The notes beneath the pieces are model-generated. The model was not told where the DNA came from and searched no databases. It was given only the letters and a program-made list of their open reading frames with translations. Source: Achromobacter deleyi (lineage in GTDB: Bacteria; Pseudomonadota; Gammaproteobacteria; Burkholderiales; Burkholderiaceae_B). From it: a stretch of 64,000 nucleotides of DNA. The position numbers were made by a program, and so were the translations under genes. The stretch is from the NCBI RefSeq assembly GCF_902859705.1, contig NZ_CADIJO010000019.1, positions 1 through 64,000 on the forward strand. The letters are read 5' to 3'. This document shows positions 7,306 through 18,306 of this stretch, piece by piece. Positions within the stretch are counted from its first letter, which is position 1; each line of letters starts with the position of its first letter.

Positions 7306-9515
7306 ATCATGTCTCCAGGATGCGGGGTTGCGGGCGGCGCTTCAGCGCCGCGCGGCAGGATAACAGTGAAAACCACCAGGCCGTCATGGCAGCCGACGGC
7401 AATTTCACCATCGTGGTCGCGGACCACCTGTTCGGCAATATACAACCCCAGCCCCAGGCCATTGCGATTGCGCGAATGGCCCATGGATTCCGGCTTGAAG
7501 GGCGAGAACAGATGCGCCATGACCTCGTCCGGAATGGGGGCGCCATGGTTCGCCACGGTCAGTTCGATGGTCTCGCCGTCCAGGCGCGCCGTGACGCGGA
7601 TCGGCATGCGCGGCGCGCCGTGCTGGCGCGCGTTGCTCATCAGGTTGGTGATCACCTGGGCGATGCGGTCGGTATCGGCCATCAGGGTCAGGCCGGGCTG
7701 CACGACGGGTTCGATGAGCAGGCCGGGGTAGGCCTGGCGCTTTTCCTCGATCAGGCCATTGATCAGTTCGGACAGGCAGCATTCGCGCTTTTCGATGCCC
7801 AGCCCCATGCCGGCCTGCAAGCGCGACAGGTCCAGCACCTGCGAGATCAGGCGCTGCATCCGGCCGCTGGAATAGCGGATGCGCTCGCCCATGCGGGCAC
7901 CCGAGTCCGTTTTCGACAGCAGCGTGGCCGCCATGGAAATGGATTGCAGCGGATCGCGCAGGTCGTGGCCCAGCATTGCCAGCAGCGCGGTGCGGGCGCG
8001 GTCCACGTCGGCGGCGCGGCTGGTGGCGATATGGGAAAGCTCGTCGCGCAGGTTGTCGGCCGCTTCCAGTTCGGCGGGCAGCCAGGGCGCGCTGGTGTCG
8101 CGCGTGACTTCGCGCCACGCTTCGAACGAACCGCGCGGCGTCAGGCGCGGGCCCAGGTTGCCGACGGCATACTGTTTTTCGGGCTTGCCGCCCCACACCA
8201 CGGTTTCGATCTGCTCTTTGCGCAGCCAGATCAGCCAACCGTTGTTCATGGGGTCGAACTTGCAGGCCAGGAGGCCCGCGTACGGCACCAGGTCGGTCTG
8301 CAGGTCGGGATAGTCGCGCGCGATGTTGCTGGTGTGCACCAGCCGCTGGCCGCTCTGGTCCAGTGCGCACAGGATGCCGGCCAGTTCGCCGCGCGGCGCG
8401 ATGCCGCCGAACACTGTCACGCTGTTGCCCCACAGGCACAGCGCGGCGTCGTTGGGGAGCAGCGCGGCAGGGGAATCGGGGCCACCGGACAGGGCCAGAT
8501 GCACGTTTTCGGACGCCGATACCCGTTCGGCCAACCGGCTGACCAGCGCGGCGCTGCGGCGCGCCTGTTCGGCGCGCTCGCTGCCTTCGATATTGGCCAG
8601 CGCGGCCGACAGCACCTGTGCCAGCGCCTCGCACGCCAGGCGGGCGGGGTAGGGAATCTGGCGCGGCGAATGATGATGGCAGGCGATCATGCCCCACAGC
8701 TTGCCGCCGATCACCAGCGACAGGCTCATCGAGGCGCGCACGCCCATGTTCGCCATGTATTCAAGATGAATCGGCGACACGCTGCGCAGCACCGAAAAGC
8801 TCATGTCCAGCGGCGGCTCGTCATGGCGATCCTCGCCCAGCACGCGCACCGGCTGGTACTGCGCATCGGCAATCTGGCGCAGCGTATTCACCGTATACAG
8901 GCGGCGCGCCTGGGCGGGAATGTCGCCTGCCGGATAGCGCCGCCCCACCCAGTCTTCCAGGGTGGGGTCGCCGCGCCGCTCGGCCACGATCTCGCCGCTG
9001 TCGTCCGGATGGAAACGGTAGGCCATGACGCGGTCAAAGCCGGTGGCGCGTTGCACTTCCTGCACCGTGCGGTCCAGGAGGCCGGCAATGTCGCGCTGCA
9101 GGCGGATGCGTTCGATGCCGCGGTAGATGCGCGCGGGGTCGGCGATACCGGTGTCGTCGCCGCGGCGTTCCAGTTCAAGCAGCGTCAGGCCATCCGCGTT
9201 GCGGTGGGCAATGACGTCATAGGTGTGCTCATCCAACGCCAGCGTCAGCGGGTCGAAGACCGGGTCGGCGCTGTCCAGCCATACCGACAGGTAGTGTTCC
9301 AGCCCCGGCGGCAAGGCGCCGGGTTCGCAGCGGTAGCCCAGCGCCAGCGGCGTGCCCAGCACCTGCGGCGCGGTTTCGCTCGCGTAGCGCAACACGCCCG
9401 CAGCATCGAACGCGAGCAACGCGCCCAGGGGCTGAATGGCGCCCGGTACGTGGATCGGTTCGCTGTCGCAGTTTGCGAGCGTGACAGGGGGGTGGGACTG
9501 GGTGGGCGCATTCAT
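7302..9515 (-). CDS. bphP: Bacteriophytochrome sensor histidine kinase
   Basis: 737 residues with the canonical PAS-GAF-PHY-histidine kinase order. Cys16 in ANCDSEPIHVPGAIQPLG is the biliverdin-attachment Cys. The GAF domain has MAYRFHPDDSGEIVAE, YPAGDIPAQAR (PAGDIP where PASDIP is usual) and the chromophore-pocket stretch MANMGVRASMSLSL. The PHY tongue has PRGSF. The kinase has H-box GHDLRDPL (His about 517), N-box NLMSNARQHG and G-box GLGLGLYIAEQ. It is a cytoplasmic red/far-red sensor. It heads a minus-strand operon with a receiver, a phosphotransferase-like protein and heme oxygenase. Confidence 0.95.
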   Translation of the reverse strand: MNAPTQSHPPVTLANCDSEPIHVPGAIQPLGALLAFDAAGVLRYASETAPQVLGTPLALGYRCEPGALPPGLEHYLSVWLDSADPVFDPLTLALDEHTYDVIAHRNADGLTLLELERRGDDTGIADPARIYRGIERIRLQRDIAGLLDRTVQEVQRATGFDRVMAYRFHPDDSGEIVAERRGDPTLEDWVGRRYPAGDIPAQARRLYTVNTLRQIADAQYQPVRVLGEDRHDEPPLDMSFSVLRSVSPIHLEYMANMGVRASMSLSLVIGGKLWGMIACHHHSPRQIPYPARLACEALAQVLSAALANIEGSERAEQARRSAALVSRLAERVSASENVHLALSGGPDSPAALLPNDAALCLWGNSVTVFGGIAPRGELAGILCALDQSGQRLVHTSNIARDYPDLQTDLVPYAGLLACKFDPMNNGWLIWLRKEQIETVVWGGKPEKQYAVGNLGPRLTPRGSFEAWREVTRDTSAPWLPAELEAADNLRDELSHIATSRAADVDRARTALLAMLGHDLRDPLQSISMAATLLSKTDSGARMGERIRYSSGRMQRLISQVLDLSRLQAGMGLGIEKRECCLSELINGLIEEKRQAYPGLLIEPVVQPGLTLMADTDRIAQVITNLMSNARQHGAPRMPIRVTARLDGETIELTVANHGAPIPDEVMAHLFSPFKPESMGHSRNRNGLGLGLYIAEQVVRDHDGEIAVGCHDGLVVFTVILPRGAEAPPATPHPGDMI

Positions 9516-9661
9516 TCTAGGCTTGTCCTGGAGGCGCGCAATGTGCTGTCATTATGTCAAAGTTCTTGCGAATGTGTGCATTTGCTGCGTCTCGGTTTTT
9601 TGGCGCGCGAAGGCCTTACGCTCTTTGGCGCCAACCGGCCCTAATCCTCTACGGAGTTTTC

Positions 9662-10189
9662 ATGGCGCGTCTTCCCTACGCCGACCTGTCCCACCCCGAA
9701 GCGCAGCCCCTGGTGGACCGTATCGTTGCCGAGCGCGGCAGCGTGCTGCACCTGTACCAGATGCTGCTGCACAGCCCGGCCGTGGCCGGGGGCTGGCTCA
9801 ACTACCTGACGTCCATCCGGCAATTATCCTCGCTGCCGGGCGACATTCGCGAGCTTGTGATCATGCGGGTGGCGAGTGTCAACGGCGCGCCCTACGAAGC
9901 CGACCAGCACGCGCCGATCGCCCTGAAGGAAGGCCTGTCGCAAGCCCAGCTGGACGCTTTGCCCGATTGGGAGGCATCCACGTTGTTCAGCGAACGCGAA
10001 CGCGCGGTGCTGGCCTATACCGACGCCATGACGCGCCAGGTGCAGGTGCCGGAACCGGTGTTCCAGGCGGCGCGCGCCGCAATGGGTTCGGACAAGCTGA
10101 CGGTTGAACTGACGGCCACCGTGGCCGCCTACAACATGGTGTCGCGCTTTCTGGAAGCGCTGCAAGTGCACTCGCACGACCACCGCTGA
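9662..10189 (+). CDS. Carboxymuconolactone decarboxylase family protein
   Basis: 175 residues. The central helix pair, ELVIMRVASVNGAPYEADQH, matches the CMD/AhpD fold; the conserved Glu and His are present, but there is no CxxC, so it is unlikely to be an AhpD-type peroxidase. ATG 9662 is chosen for its GGAG site 7 nt upstream; a longer frame from 9554 runs into the bphP promoter side. It is divergent from bphP and convergent with tal, without an obvious partner. Family membership is clear; the reaction is unknown. Confidence 0.8.
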   Translation: MARLPYADLSHPEAQPLVDRIVAERGSVLHLYQMLLHSPAVAGGWLNYLTSIRQLSSLPGDIRELVIMRVASVNGAPYEADQHAPIALKEGLSQAQLDALPDWEASTLFSERERAVLAYTDAMTRQVQVPEPVFQAARAAMGSDKLTVELTATVAAYNMVSRFLEALQVHSHDHR

Positions 10190-10194
10190 AAACC

Positions 10195-10224
10195 GTCCGG
10201 GGGGCGGCACGCCGCCCCCCGGAC
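10195..10224 (-). terminator. Terminator of tal, possibly bidirectional
   Basis: A perfect 14-bp stem (10195-10208 with 10211-10224) lies between two convergent genes. On the minus strand it is followed by GGTTTTC, a short U tract, which fits termination of the transaldolase transcript; on the plus strand no U tract follows. Confidence 0.7.
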
Positions 10225-10236
10225 CGGTCAGGAAAG

Positions 10237-11190
10237 TCAGCCGCGCTGGGCTTCGATCAGCGCGTCCAGCTTGATGGCGTCGGCCACGAACGCGCGAATG
10301 CCCTCGGACAGCTTGTCGCTGGCCATGGCGTCGTCGTTCAGCTGCGTGCGAAAGGCCACTTCGTCCGAGGCGATGCGGGCGATGTCGCCGCTGGCGGCAT
10401 CGGCGCGCAATTGCGCCGGGGCATCGCCTTCGGTGGCGGCCAGCTGGGTCAGCAGTTCGGGGCTGATGGTCAGGAGATCGCAGCCCGACAGCGCCAGGAT
10501 CTGGCCCACGTTGCGAAAGCTGGCGCCCATGATCTCGGTGGCGATGCCGAAACGCTTGTAGTACTGGTAGATGCGGGTCACCGACTGCACGCCGGGGTCG
10601 CGCGCGCCGGCGTGGTCGGCTTCGACCCAGGCGGCGCCGGCGGCCTTTTTGTGCCAGTCGTAGATGCGGCCCACGAAGGGCGAAATCAGCTGCACATTGG
10701 CGTCGGCGCAGGCCACGGCCTGCGGCAGCGAAAACAGCAGGGTCAGGTTGCAGCGCACGCCCTCGGCCTGCAGCGCGCGGGCGGCCTGGATGCCTTCCCA
10801 GGTGGACGCGATCTTGATCAGCACGCGTTCACGCGGCACGCCGGCGGCTTCGTACAGGGCGATCAGGCCACGGGCGCGTTCGATGGTGGCGCGGGTGTCG
10901 AACGACAGGCGCGCGTCGACCTCGGTCGAGACCCGGCCGGGCACGATGTTCAGGATGGCGCGGCCGAACGCGACCAGCAGGCGGTCCATCAGCTCGGCGG
11001 TGGGGGCGCCGCGGTGGTCGCGGGCGGTTTTTTCCAGCAGCGGGCGGTAGGCGTCCTGCTGCACGGCCTTAAGAATCAGGGACGGATTGGTGGTGGCGTC
11101 GGTGGGACGCAGCGCCTTCATCGCTTCGAAATCCCCGGTGTCGGCGACAACGGTGGTGTGATTGCGCAGGGCGTCAAGTTGGCTGGACAT
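10237..11190 (-). CDS. tal: Transaldolase
   Basis: 317 residues, the length of TalA/TalB-type transaldolases, which transfer dihydroxyacetone in the non-oxidative pentose phosphate pathway. Motifs: VVADTGDF (Asp17), the signature [12 protein letters not shown], and the Schiff-base Lys126 in [26 protein letters not shown] and [11 protein letters not shown] follow. ATG 11190 is used; a TTG two codons upstream is less likely. The gene is single, divergent from carA. Confidence 0.95.
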   Translation of the reverse strand: MSSQLDALRNHTTVVADTGDFEAMKALRPTDATTNPSLILKAVQQDAYRPLLEKTARDHRGAPTAELMDRLLVAFGRAILNIVPGRVSTEVDARLSFDTRATIERARGLIALYEAAGVPRERVLIKIASTWEGIQAARALQAEGVRCNLTLLFSLPQAVACADANVQLISPFVGRIYDWHKKAAGAAWVEADHAGARDPGVQSVTRIYQYYKRFGIATEIMGASFRNVGQILALSGCDLLTISPELLTQLAATEGDAPAQLRADAASGDIARIASDEVAFRTQLNDDAMASDKLSEGIRAFVADAIKLDALIEAQRG

Positions 11191-11309
11191 GGACAAAACG
11201 GCTCACAACGTCAGGGTTGAAGGTGCTTTAGCGTATCACTGCCGACGGTCCAAATCTTCGATCCTGGCCTTATTTGGCGCGGTTTTCCGGGGAAAACGGC
11301 CGCTCAAGG

Positions 11310-11315
11310 TATAAT
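11310..11315 (+). promoter_or_regulatory. Candidate -10 element upstream of carA
   Basis: A perfect TATAAT stands 40 bp before the carA start. No convincing -35 hexamer is seen at 16-18 bp; the surrounding AT-rich stretch at 11310-11343 is distinct from its GC-rich flanks. Promoter position is therefore an inference from the -10 alone. Confidence 0.45.
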
Positions 11316-11355
11316 TCGAAGGTTTGATTATCGATTCATAAAACCGGGGTTTACT

Positions 11356-12510
<1,155 letters not shown>

Positions 12511-12520
12511 AGATTGCATC

Positions 12521-15500
12521 ATGCCCAAGCGTACAGACCTAAAAAGCATTCTCATCATCGGCGCCGGCCCCATCATCATCGGGCAGGCCTGCGAATTCGA
12601 CTATTCCGGCGCGCAAGCGTGCAAGGCGCTCAAGGCCGAGGGTTACCGCACCATCCTGGTGAACAGCAACCCCGCCACGATCATGACCGACCCGGAAACG
12701 GCCGACGTCACCTACATCGAGCCCATCACCTGGCAAGCCGTCGAAAAGATCATCGAGCGTGAAAAGCCCGATGCGCTGCTGCCCACCATGGGCGGCCAGA
12801 CCGCGCTGAACTGCGCGCTCGACCTGGCCCACCACGGCGTGCTGAAAAAGCACAACGTCGAACTGATCGGCGCCAACGAGCACGCCATCGAAAAGGCCGA
12901 AGACCGCCAGAAGTTCAAGCAGGCCATGACCGACATCGGCCTGGAGTCGGCCAAGTCGGGCGTCGCCCACACGATGGACGAAGCCTGGGAAGTGCAGCGC
13001 CGCATCGCGTCCGAAGTCGGCACCTCGGGTTTCCCGGCCGTCATCCGCCCCAGCTTCACCATGGGCGGTTCGGGCGGCGGCATTGCCTACAACGCCGAAG
13101 AATTCGAAACCATCTGCCGTCGCGGCCTCGAAGCCTCGCCCACCAGCGAACTGCTCATCGAAGAATCGCTGCTGGGCTGGAAGGAATTCGAGATGGAAGT
13201 GGTCCGCGACAAGGCGGACAACTGCATCATCGTCTGCTCCATCGAAAACCTGGACCCCATGGGCGTGCACACCGGTGACTCGATCACCGTGGCGCCGGCC
13301 CAGACGCTGACCGACAAGGAATACCAGATCATGCGTAATGCATCGATCGCGGTATTGCGCGAGATCGGCGTGGACACCGGCGGCTCGAACGTGCAGTTCG
13401 CGGTCAACCCCCGCGATGGCCGCATGATCGTCATCGAGATGAACCCGCGCGTGTCGCGTTCGTCGGCGCTGGCCTCCAAGGCCACCGGCTTTCCCATCGC
13501 CAAGGTCGCTGCGCGCCTGGCCGTGGGCTACACGCTGGACGAGCTCAAGAACGAAATCACCGGCGGCGCCACGCCCGCCTCGTTCGAACCGTCGATCGAC
13601 TACGTGGTCACCAAGGTGCCGCGTTTCGCCTTCGAGAAATTCCCCACCGCCGACGCCCGCCTGACCACCCAGATGAAGTCCGTGGGTGAAGTCATGGCCA
13701 TCGGCCGCACCTTCCAGGAATCGTTCCAGAAAGCGCTGCGCGGCCTGGAAGTCGGCGTCGACGGCCTGAACCAGAAAACCACCGACCGCGAAAAGCTGCA
13801 GGTCGAGCTGGGCGAGCCCGGTCCGGAACGCATCTGGTACGTGGGCGACGCCTTCGCCCAGGGCTTCACGCTCGACGAAGTGCACGCCATCACGCACATC
13901 GACCCCTGGTTCCTGTCGCAGATCAAGGAAATCGTCGACATCGAGCTCGCGCTCGAGCAGAAGACGCTGGCCGATCTGGACTACGCCACCCTGTGGGAAC
14001 TGAAGCGCCGCGGTTTCTCCGACCGCCGCCTGGCGTTCCTGCTGGATTCGGCCGAATCCGAAGTGCGCAAGCTGCGCCACCAACTGAACGTGCGTCCGGT
14101 CTACAAGCGCGTGGACACCTGCGCCGCTGAATTCGCCACCCGTACCGCCTACATGTACTCCACGTACGAGGAAGAGTGCGAATCCGCCCCCACCGATCGC
14201 AAGAAGATCGTGGTGCTGGGCGGTGGCCCGAACCGCATCGGCCAGGGCATCGAATTCGACTACTGCTGCGTGCATGCCGCGCTGGCGCTGCGCGAAGACG
14301 GGTACGAGACCATCATGGTCAACTGCAACCCGGAAACCGTGTCCACCGACTACGACACGTCCGACCGCCTGTACTTCGAACCCCTGACGCTCGAAGACGT
14401 GCTGGAAATCGTCCACAAGGAAAACCCGGTCGGCATGATCGTCCAGTACGGCGGCCAGACCCCGCTGAAGCTGGCGCGCGCCCTGGAAGCCAACGGCGTG
14501 CCCATCATCGGCACCAGCCCTGAATCCATCGACGTCGCCGAAGACCGCGAGCGCTTCCAGAAGCTGCTCAACAAGCTCGGCCTGCGTCAGCCGCCCAACC
14601 GCACGGCCCGCACCGAAGGCGAGGCCCTGGCCCACGCCACCGAAATCGGCTACCCGCTGGTGGTGCGTCCCAGCTATGTGCTGGGCGGCCGCGCGATGGA
14701 AATCGTGCACGAGCAGCAAGACCTCGAACGCTACATGCGTGAGGCCGTGAAGGTCAGCAATGACTCGCCGGTGCTGCTGGACCGCTTCCTGAACAACGCC
14801 ACCGAAGTCGACGTCGACTGCCTGGCCGATGGCGAAACCGTCTTCATCGGCGGCGTCATGGAACACATCGAGCAAGCCGGCGTGCACTCGGGCGACTCCG
14901 CCTGCAGCCTGCCGCCTTACTCGCTGTCGGCCGACGTCATCGCCGAGATCAAGCGCCAGACCACCATGATGGCCAAGGCCCTGAACGTCAGCGGCCTGAT
15001 GAACGTGCAGTTCGCCATCCAGGGCGGCGACGTCTACGTGCTGGAAGTGAACCCGCGCGCCTCGCGTACGGTGCCTTACGTGTCCAAGGCCACCGGCCTG
15101 CAACTGGCCAAGATCGCCGCGCGCGCCATGGCCGGCCAGACGCTGGCGGCCCAGGGCATCACCAAGGAAGTCGTGCCGCCTTACTTCTCGGTCAAGGAAG
15201 CCGTCTTCCCGTTCGTGAAGTTCCCGGGCGTGGACACCATCCTGGGTCCGGAAATGAAGTCGACCGGCGAAGTGATGGGCGTGGGCATGAGCTTCGGCGA
15301 AGCCTTCGTGAAGTCGCAGCTGGCCGCGGGCGTGCGCCTGCCGGAATCCGGCACGGTGTTCATCAGCGTGAAGAACCAGGACAAGCCCCGCGCCGTCGAA
15401 GTGGCGCGCGGCCTGCACGCCCTGGGCTTCAAGCTGGTCGCCACGCGCGGCACGGCGGCCGAGATCGAAGCGGCCGGCATTCCCGTGCAGCGCGTGAACA

Positions 15501-15763
15501 AGGTCACCGAAGGCCGTCCGCACATCGTCGACATGGTCAAGAACGGCGAAATCTCGCTGGTCATCAACACCGTCGAAGAACGTCGCAACGCCATCGTCGA
15601 CTCGCGCACCATCCGTACCCAATCGCTCGCTGCCCGCGTGACCTTCTTCACCACCATCGCTGGCGCCCGCGCCGCGGTCGAAGGCATGCAGTACTTGCGC
15701 CAAGGTCTGGGCCTGCAGGTTTACCCCTTGCAGGAACTGCACGCGTCTTTAACTGACAAATAA
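12521..15763 (+). CDS. carB: Carbamoyl-phosphate synthase large subunit
   Basis: 1080 residues, full length. Two homologous ATP-grasp halves are visible: the first opens with [22 protein letters not shown], the second near residue 560 with [22 protein letters not shown]. The C-terminal MGS-like allosteric domain ([19 protein letters not shown] … ISLVINTVE) binds effectors such as UMP or IMP in relatives. It makes carbamoyl phosphate from bicarbonate, ammonia and two ATP. It is co-transcribed with carA (10-bp gap). Confidence 0.97.
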   Translation: MPKRTDLKSILIIGAGPIIIGQACEFDYSGAQACKALKAEGYRTILVNSNPATIMTDPETADVTYIEPITWQAVEKIIEREKPDALLPTMGGQTALNCALDLAHHGVLKKHNVELIGANEHAIEKAEDRQKFKQAMTDIGLESAKSGVAHTMDEAWEVQRRIASEVGTSGFPAVIRPSFTMGGSGGGIAYNAEEFETICRRGLEASPTSELLIEESLLGWKEFEMEVVRDKADNCIIVCSIENLDPMGVHTGDSITVAPAQTLTDKEYQIMRNASIAVLREIGVDTGGSNVQFAVNPRDGRMIVIEMNPRVSRSSALASKATGFPIAKVAARLAVGYTLDELKNEITGGATPASFEPSIDYVVTKVPRFAFEKFPTADARLTTQMKSVGEVMAIGRTFQESFQKALRGLEVGVDGLNQKTTDREKLQVELGEPGPERIWYVGDAFAQGFTLDEVHAITHIDPWFLSQIKEIVDIELALEQKTLADLDYATLWELKRRGFSDRRLAFLLDSAESEVRKLRHQLNVRPVYKRVDTCAAEFATRTAYMYSTYEEECESAPTDRKKIVVLGGGPNRIGQGIEFDYCCVHAALALREDGYETIMVNCNPETVSTDYDTSDRLYFEPLTLEDVLEIVHKENPVGMIVQYGGQTPLKLARALEANGVPIIGTSPESIDVAEDRERFQKLLNKLGLRQPPNRTARTEGEALAHATEIGYPLVVRPSYVLGGRAMEIVHEQQDLERYMREAVKVSNDSPVLLDRFLNNATEVDVDCLADGETVFIGGVMEHIEQAGVHSGDSACSLPPYSLSADVIAEIKRQTTMMAKALNVSGLMNVQFAIQGGDVYVLEVNPRASRTVPYVSKATGLQLAKIAARAMAGQTLAAQGITKEVVPPYFSVKEAVFPFVKFPGVDTILGPEMKSTGEVMGVGMSFGEAFVKSQLAAGVRLPESGTVFISVKNQDKPRAVEVARGLHALGFKLVATRGTAAEIEAAGIPVQRVNKVTEGRPHIVDMVKNGEISLVINTVEERRNAIVDSRTIRTQSLAARVTFFTTIAGARAAVEGMQYLRQGLGLQVYPLQELHASLTDK

Positions 15764-15816
15764 TGCTTGGGCGCGCAGAGGGCGCGCTGCAAGTGAAGTA
15801 AGGTGAGGGCAAAAGA

Positions 15817-16713
15817 ATGAAATGGTTCATTCTGGCGTTATTCATTGTGTGCGCCACGGTAGTTCACTACCGTGGTCGTGTCAGGCACCGGTTCTCGCGG
15901 CAGGCGTTGGATCACTCCACGTTCACGGCGCCGCTGAACTGCTTCATGTACGCGTTCTCCAGCGTGCCCAACCAGCCCTATCTCGATCTGGACCAGTTTC
16001 CAGAGCTGAAGGTCTTGTTGGAACGCTGCGACGAAATCCGGGCAGAGGCCGTCAACCTGTATGGCGACGGCCACATCAAGGCCTCGGACAAATACAACGA
16101 CGCGGGCTTCAATTCCTTCTTCAAGACCGGCTGGAAGCGTTTCTACCTGAAATGGTATGACGCAGACCATCCGTCGGCCCAGGCCCTCTGTCCGGTCACG
16201 ACCCAGCTGCTGGCAGGCATTCCCACCATCAAGGCGGCGATGTTCGCCTCGTTGCCCCCGGGCAGCCGCCTGCCGCGGCACCGCGACCCTTACGCCGGTT
16301 CGTTGCGTTTCCACATGGGCCTGATCACGCCGAACAGCCCCGACTGCTATATCAACGTCGACGGCCAGGAATACCACTGGCGCGATGGCCAGGCGGTGGT
16401 GTTCGACGAAACGTTCATCCATTACGCCGAAAACAAGACCGACCAGAACCGCATCATCCTGTTCGCGGACGTCGAGCGCCCCATGCGTTACCGCTGGGCG
16501 CAGGCGTTCAATCGGGTGGTGGGCGGGTTTCTGTTGCGTGCTGCAGCGGCGCCCAACCAGGAAGGCGACGCCACCGGCGGCATCAACCGCATCTTTGGCG
16601 TGGTGTACGCGGTGCGGCGCTTCGGCAAGGCGCTCAAGAAAAAGAGCAAGCCGCTGTACTACCTGTCCAAGTGGGCGTTGGTGGCGGCGATCTTCGCGCT
16701 GATCTTCCTGTAA
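15817..16713 (+). CDS. lpxO: Lipid A 2-hydroxylase-like dioxygenase
   Basis: 298 residues. LpxO is an Fe(II)/2-oxoglutarate enzyme of the aspartyl/asparaginyl hydroxylase family that hydroxylates a lipid A acyl chain. The iron ligands are visible as His155-x-Asp157 in RHRDPYAGSLRFH and His202 in FIHYAEN. Hydrophobic segments at 3-17 and at the extreme C-terminus (WALVAAIFALIFL) fit the membrane-bound LpxO arrangement. It starts 53 bp after carB and ends at a clear terminator, so it may be read from the car promoter. The substrate is inferred from family. Confidence 0.85.
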   Translation: MKWFILALFIVCATVVHYRGRVRHRFSRQALDHSTFTAPLNCFMYAFSSVPNQPYLDLDQFPELKVLLERCDEIRAEAVNLYGDGHIKASDKYNDAGFNSFFKTGWKRFYLKWYDADHPSAQALCPVTTQLLAGIPTIKAAMFASLPPGSRLPRHRDPYAGSLRFHMGLITPNSPDCYINVDGQEYHWRDGQAVVFDETFIHYAENKTDQNRIILFADVERPMRYRWAQAFNRVVGGFLLRAAAAPNQEGDATGGINRIFGVVYAVRRFGKALKKKSKPLYYLSKWALVAAIFALIFL

Positions 16714-16744
16714 TCCCCGGCGCCGGCCTTCCTGTAGGATATCG

Positions 16745-16779
16745 GGCGGCCCTCCCTGGCGGGAGGCGCCGCCTTTTTT
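16745..16779 (+). terminator. Intrinsic terminator of lpxO
   Basis: Stem GGCGGC-CCTCCC / GGGAGG-c-GCCGCC with a TGGC loop and one bulged C, followed by six T. Position and orientation fit termination of the lpxO transcript, 31 bp after its stop. Confidence 0.88.
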
Positions 16780-16799
16780 CATCCGACCCAGGCGAATCC

Positions 16800-17576
16800 A
16801 TGGACAGAGTCTTCATTACCGGCGCCAGCAGCGGCTTGGGCCGAGCCCTGGCCCAGCAATACGCCGCAGCCGGCGCCACGCTGGGCCTGCTGGGGCGGCG
16901 CGAAGACGCGCTGCGTGAGCTGGCCGACAGTCTGCCGGGCCAGCACCGCTGGTATGCCGTGGACGTGCTCGATCGCCCGGCGCTGCATGCCGCCGCACAG
17001 GATTTCATTGCTTTCTGCCAGGGGCGGGTGGATGTGGTCATTGCCAGCGCCGGCATCAGCGCGGGCACGCTGACCGGCCACACCGAAGACTTTGATGTCT
17101 TCAAGGCCATCGTCGACACCAACCTGCTCGCCACGGTGGCTACCTTCGAACCCTTCGTGGAATCGATGCGGGCTGCCGGCAGCGGGCGGCTGGTGGGTAT
17201 CGCCAGCGTGGCGGGCGTGCGCGGCCTGCCTGGGGCGGGCGCCTACAGCGCCTCCAAGTCTGCGGTGGTGACCTACTGCGAAAGCCTGCGGCTGGAACTG
17301 GCGGGCGACGGCATTCGCGTCGTCACCATCGCGCCGGGCTACATCCGCACGGCGATGACCGCGCACAATCCGTATTCCATGCCGTTCCTGATGGATGCCG
17401 ACGCCTTTGCGCGGCGCGCGCAGGCGGCCATCGGGCGCGGCACGTCGTACACGGTGATTCCCTGGCAGATGGGCGTGGTGGCCAAGCTGATGCGCTTGTT
17501 GCCCAATGCCGTCTACGACCGCCTGGCGCGCAACGCGCCGCGCAAACCGCGCAAGGCGGACAAGGCGGGGCAGTAG
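16800..17576 (+). CDS. Short-chain dehydrogenase/reductase (SDR family)
   Basis: 258 residues, a classical SDR: cofactor motif TGASSGLG (7-14), Asn109 in DTNLL, catalytic Ser136, Tyr149 and Lys153 (YSASK), then IAPGYIRTAM. The C-terminus ends in a Lys/Arg-rich tail (RNAPRKPRKADKAGQ), perhaps membrane-associated. ATG 16800 is used since the Rossmann fold begins there; upstream in-frame sequence is the lpxO terminator. It is convergent with the histidine phosphatase gene. The substrate is unknown. Confidence 0.88.
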   Translation: MDRVFITGASSGLGRALAQQYAAAGATLGLLGRREDALRELADSLPGQHRWYAVDVLDRPALHAAAQDFIAFCQGRVDVVIASAGISAGTLTGHTEDFDVFKAIVDTNLLATVATFEPFVESMRAAGSGRLVGIASVAGVRGLPGAGAYSASKSAVVTYCESLRLELAGDGIRVVTIAPGYIRTAMTAHNPYSMPFLMDADAFARRAQAAIGRGTSYTVIPWQMGVVAKLMRLLPNAVYDRLARNAPRKPRKADKAGQ

Positions 17577-17586
17577 GGGAGTTTGC

Positions 17587-17615
17587 GGGCCAGGCCGCGC
17601 GAGGCGGCCAGGCCC
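17587..17615. terminator. Hairpin between convergent SDR and phosphatase genes
   Basis: GGGCC-A-GGCCGC (17587-17598) pairs with GCGGCC-A-GGCCC (17604-17615), 11 bp with one A-A mismatch and a five-base loop. There is no U tract, so it may be a 3'-end stabilising hairpin or a weak bidirectional terminator. Confidence 0.5.
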
Positions 17616-17622
17616 CAGGGCA

Positions 17623-18267
17623 TCACGGCACGACGTCGTCGCCGACTTCGGCGGCCACGTGGCCCACGTCGCCCCAATCCAGCACCTGCCATTGGCGGCC
17701 CTCTACGCCGACCCGGTTGATGCTGACATTGAGCAGCGCGGCGTCGCGCGGCGCATTCAGCGGCACGCCGCTGGCATGGCGCCAGATGATGTCCAGCACA
17801 CCGCCGTGCGTGAACATCAGGATGCGCTCGCCGTCGTGGCGGCTGGCAATGTCATCCACGGTGGAGATCACGCGCGACTGGAACTGGCCCAGCGTTTCGC
17901 CGCCGTCCAGCGGGCGCAGCGGATCGCGGCTTTTCCAGGCGGCAGCGGCTTCGGGCGCCAGCACGTCGATGCGGTCGTGATCCAGGCCTTCCAGCACGCC
18001 AAAGCCGCGCTCGCGGATGCCGGGCTCGACGCGCACGCGCAGGTCCAGTTGCTCGGACACCGGCACGGCGGTGGCGTGGGCGCGTTGCAGATCGCTGCTG
18101 TAGATGGCGTGGATCGGCGTGTGGCGGGCTTCTTCGCGCAGGCGCGCCGCCAGCAGGCTGGCCTGGTTGCGGCCGAATTCGTTCAGCGGGATGTCTTTCC
18201 AGCCTTGCAGGCGGCGTTCGCGGTTCCAGTCGGTTTCGCCGTGGCGGATGAACCAGATTTCAGTCAT
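17623..18267 (-). CDS. Histidine phosphatase family protein (GpmB-like)
   Basis: 214 residues. The N-terminal FIRHGETDWN motif contains the phospho-accepting His9; LNEFGRNQA, IYSSDLQRAHATA (second Arg), RERGFGVLEG and FTHGGVLDI (second His) complete the active site. It belongs to the cofactor-independent phosphoglycerate-mutase-like superfamily, most members of which are phosphatases of small molecules. It lies head to tail with the LysR gene (39-bp gap). The substrate cannot be told. Confidence 0.87.
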   Translation of the reverse strand: MTEIWFIRHGETDWNRERRLQGWKDIPLNEFGRNQASLLAARLREEARHTPIHAIYSSDLQRAHATAVPVSEQLDLRVRVEPGIRERGFGVLEGLDHDRIDVLAPEAAAAWKSRDPLRPLDGGETLGQFQSRVISTVDDIASRHDGERILMFTHGGVLDIIWRHASGVPLNAPRDAALLNVSINRVGVEGRQWQVLDWGDVGHVAAEVGDDVVP

Positions 18268-18306
18268 TGCAATATCGATACGGTGGGGAAAGGGCGCGGG
18301 CCCGGC

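Noticed and set aside
9541-9570. Pho-box-like TGTCATTATGTCA before bphP
   Set aside because: The half-sites are only 3 nt apart instead of 6, so PhoB should not bind; likely chance.
7320-9644. A 774-codon plus-strand frame over bphP
   Set aside because: Shadow of the phytochrome gene; the product has no domain and extreme composition.
12539-15742. A 1067-codon open frame antisense to carB
   Set aside because: It mirrors the carB codon pattern; its product is His/Asp/Gln/Arg/Gly-rich without any domain. Long antisense frames are expected in GC-rich genes with few stops on the opposite strand.
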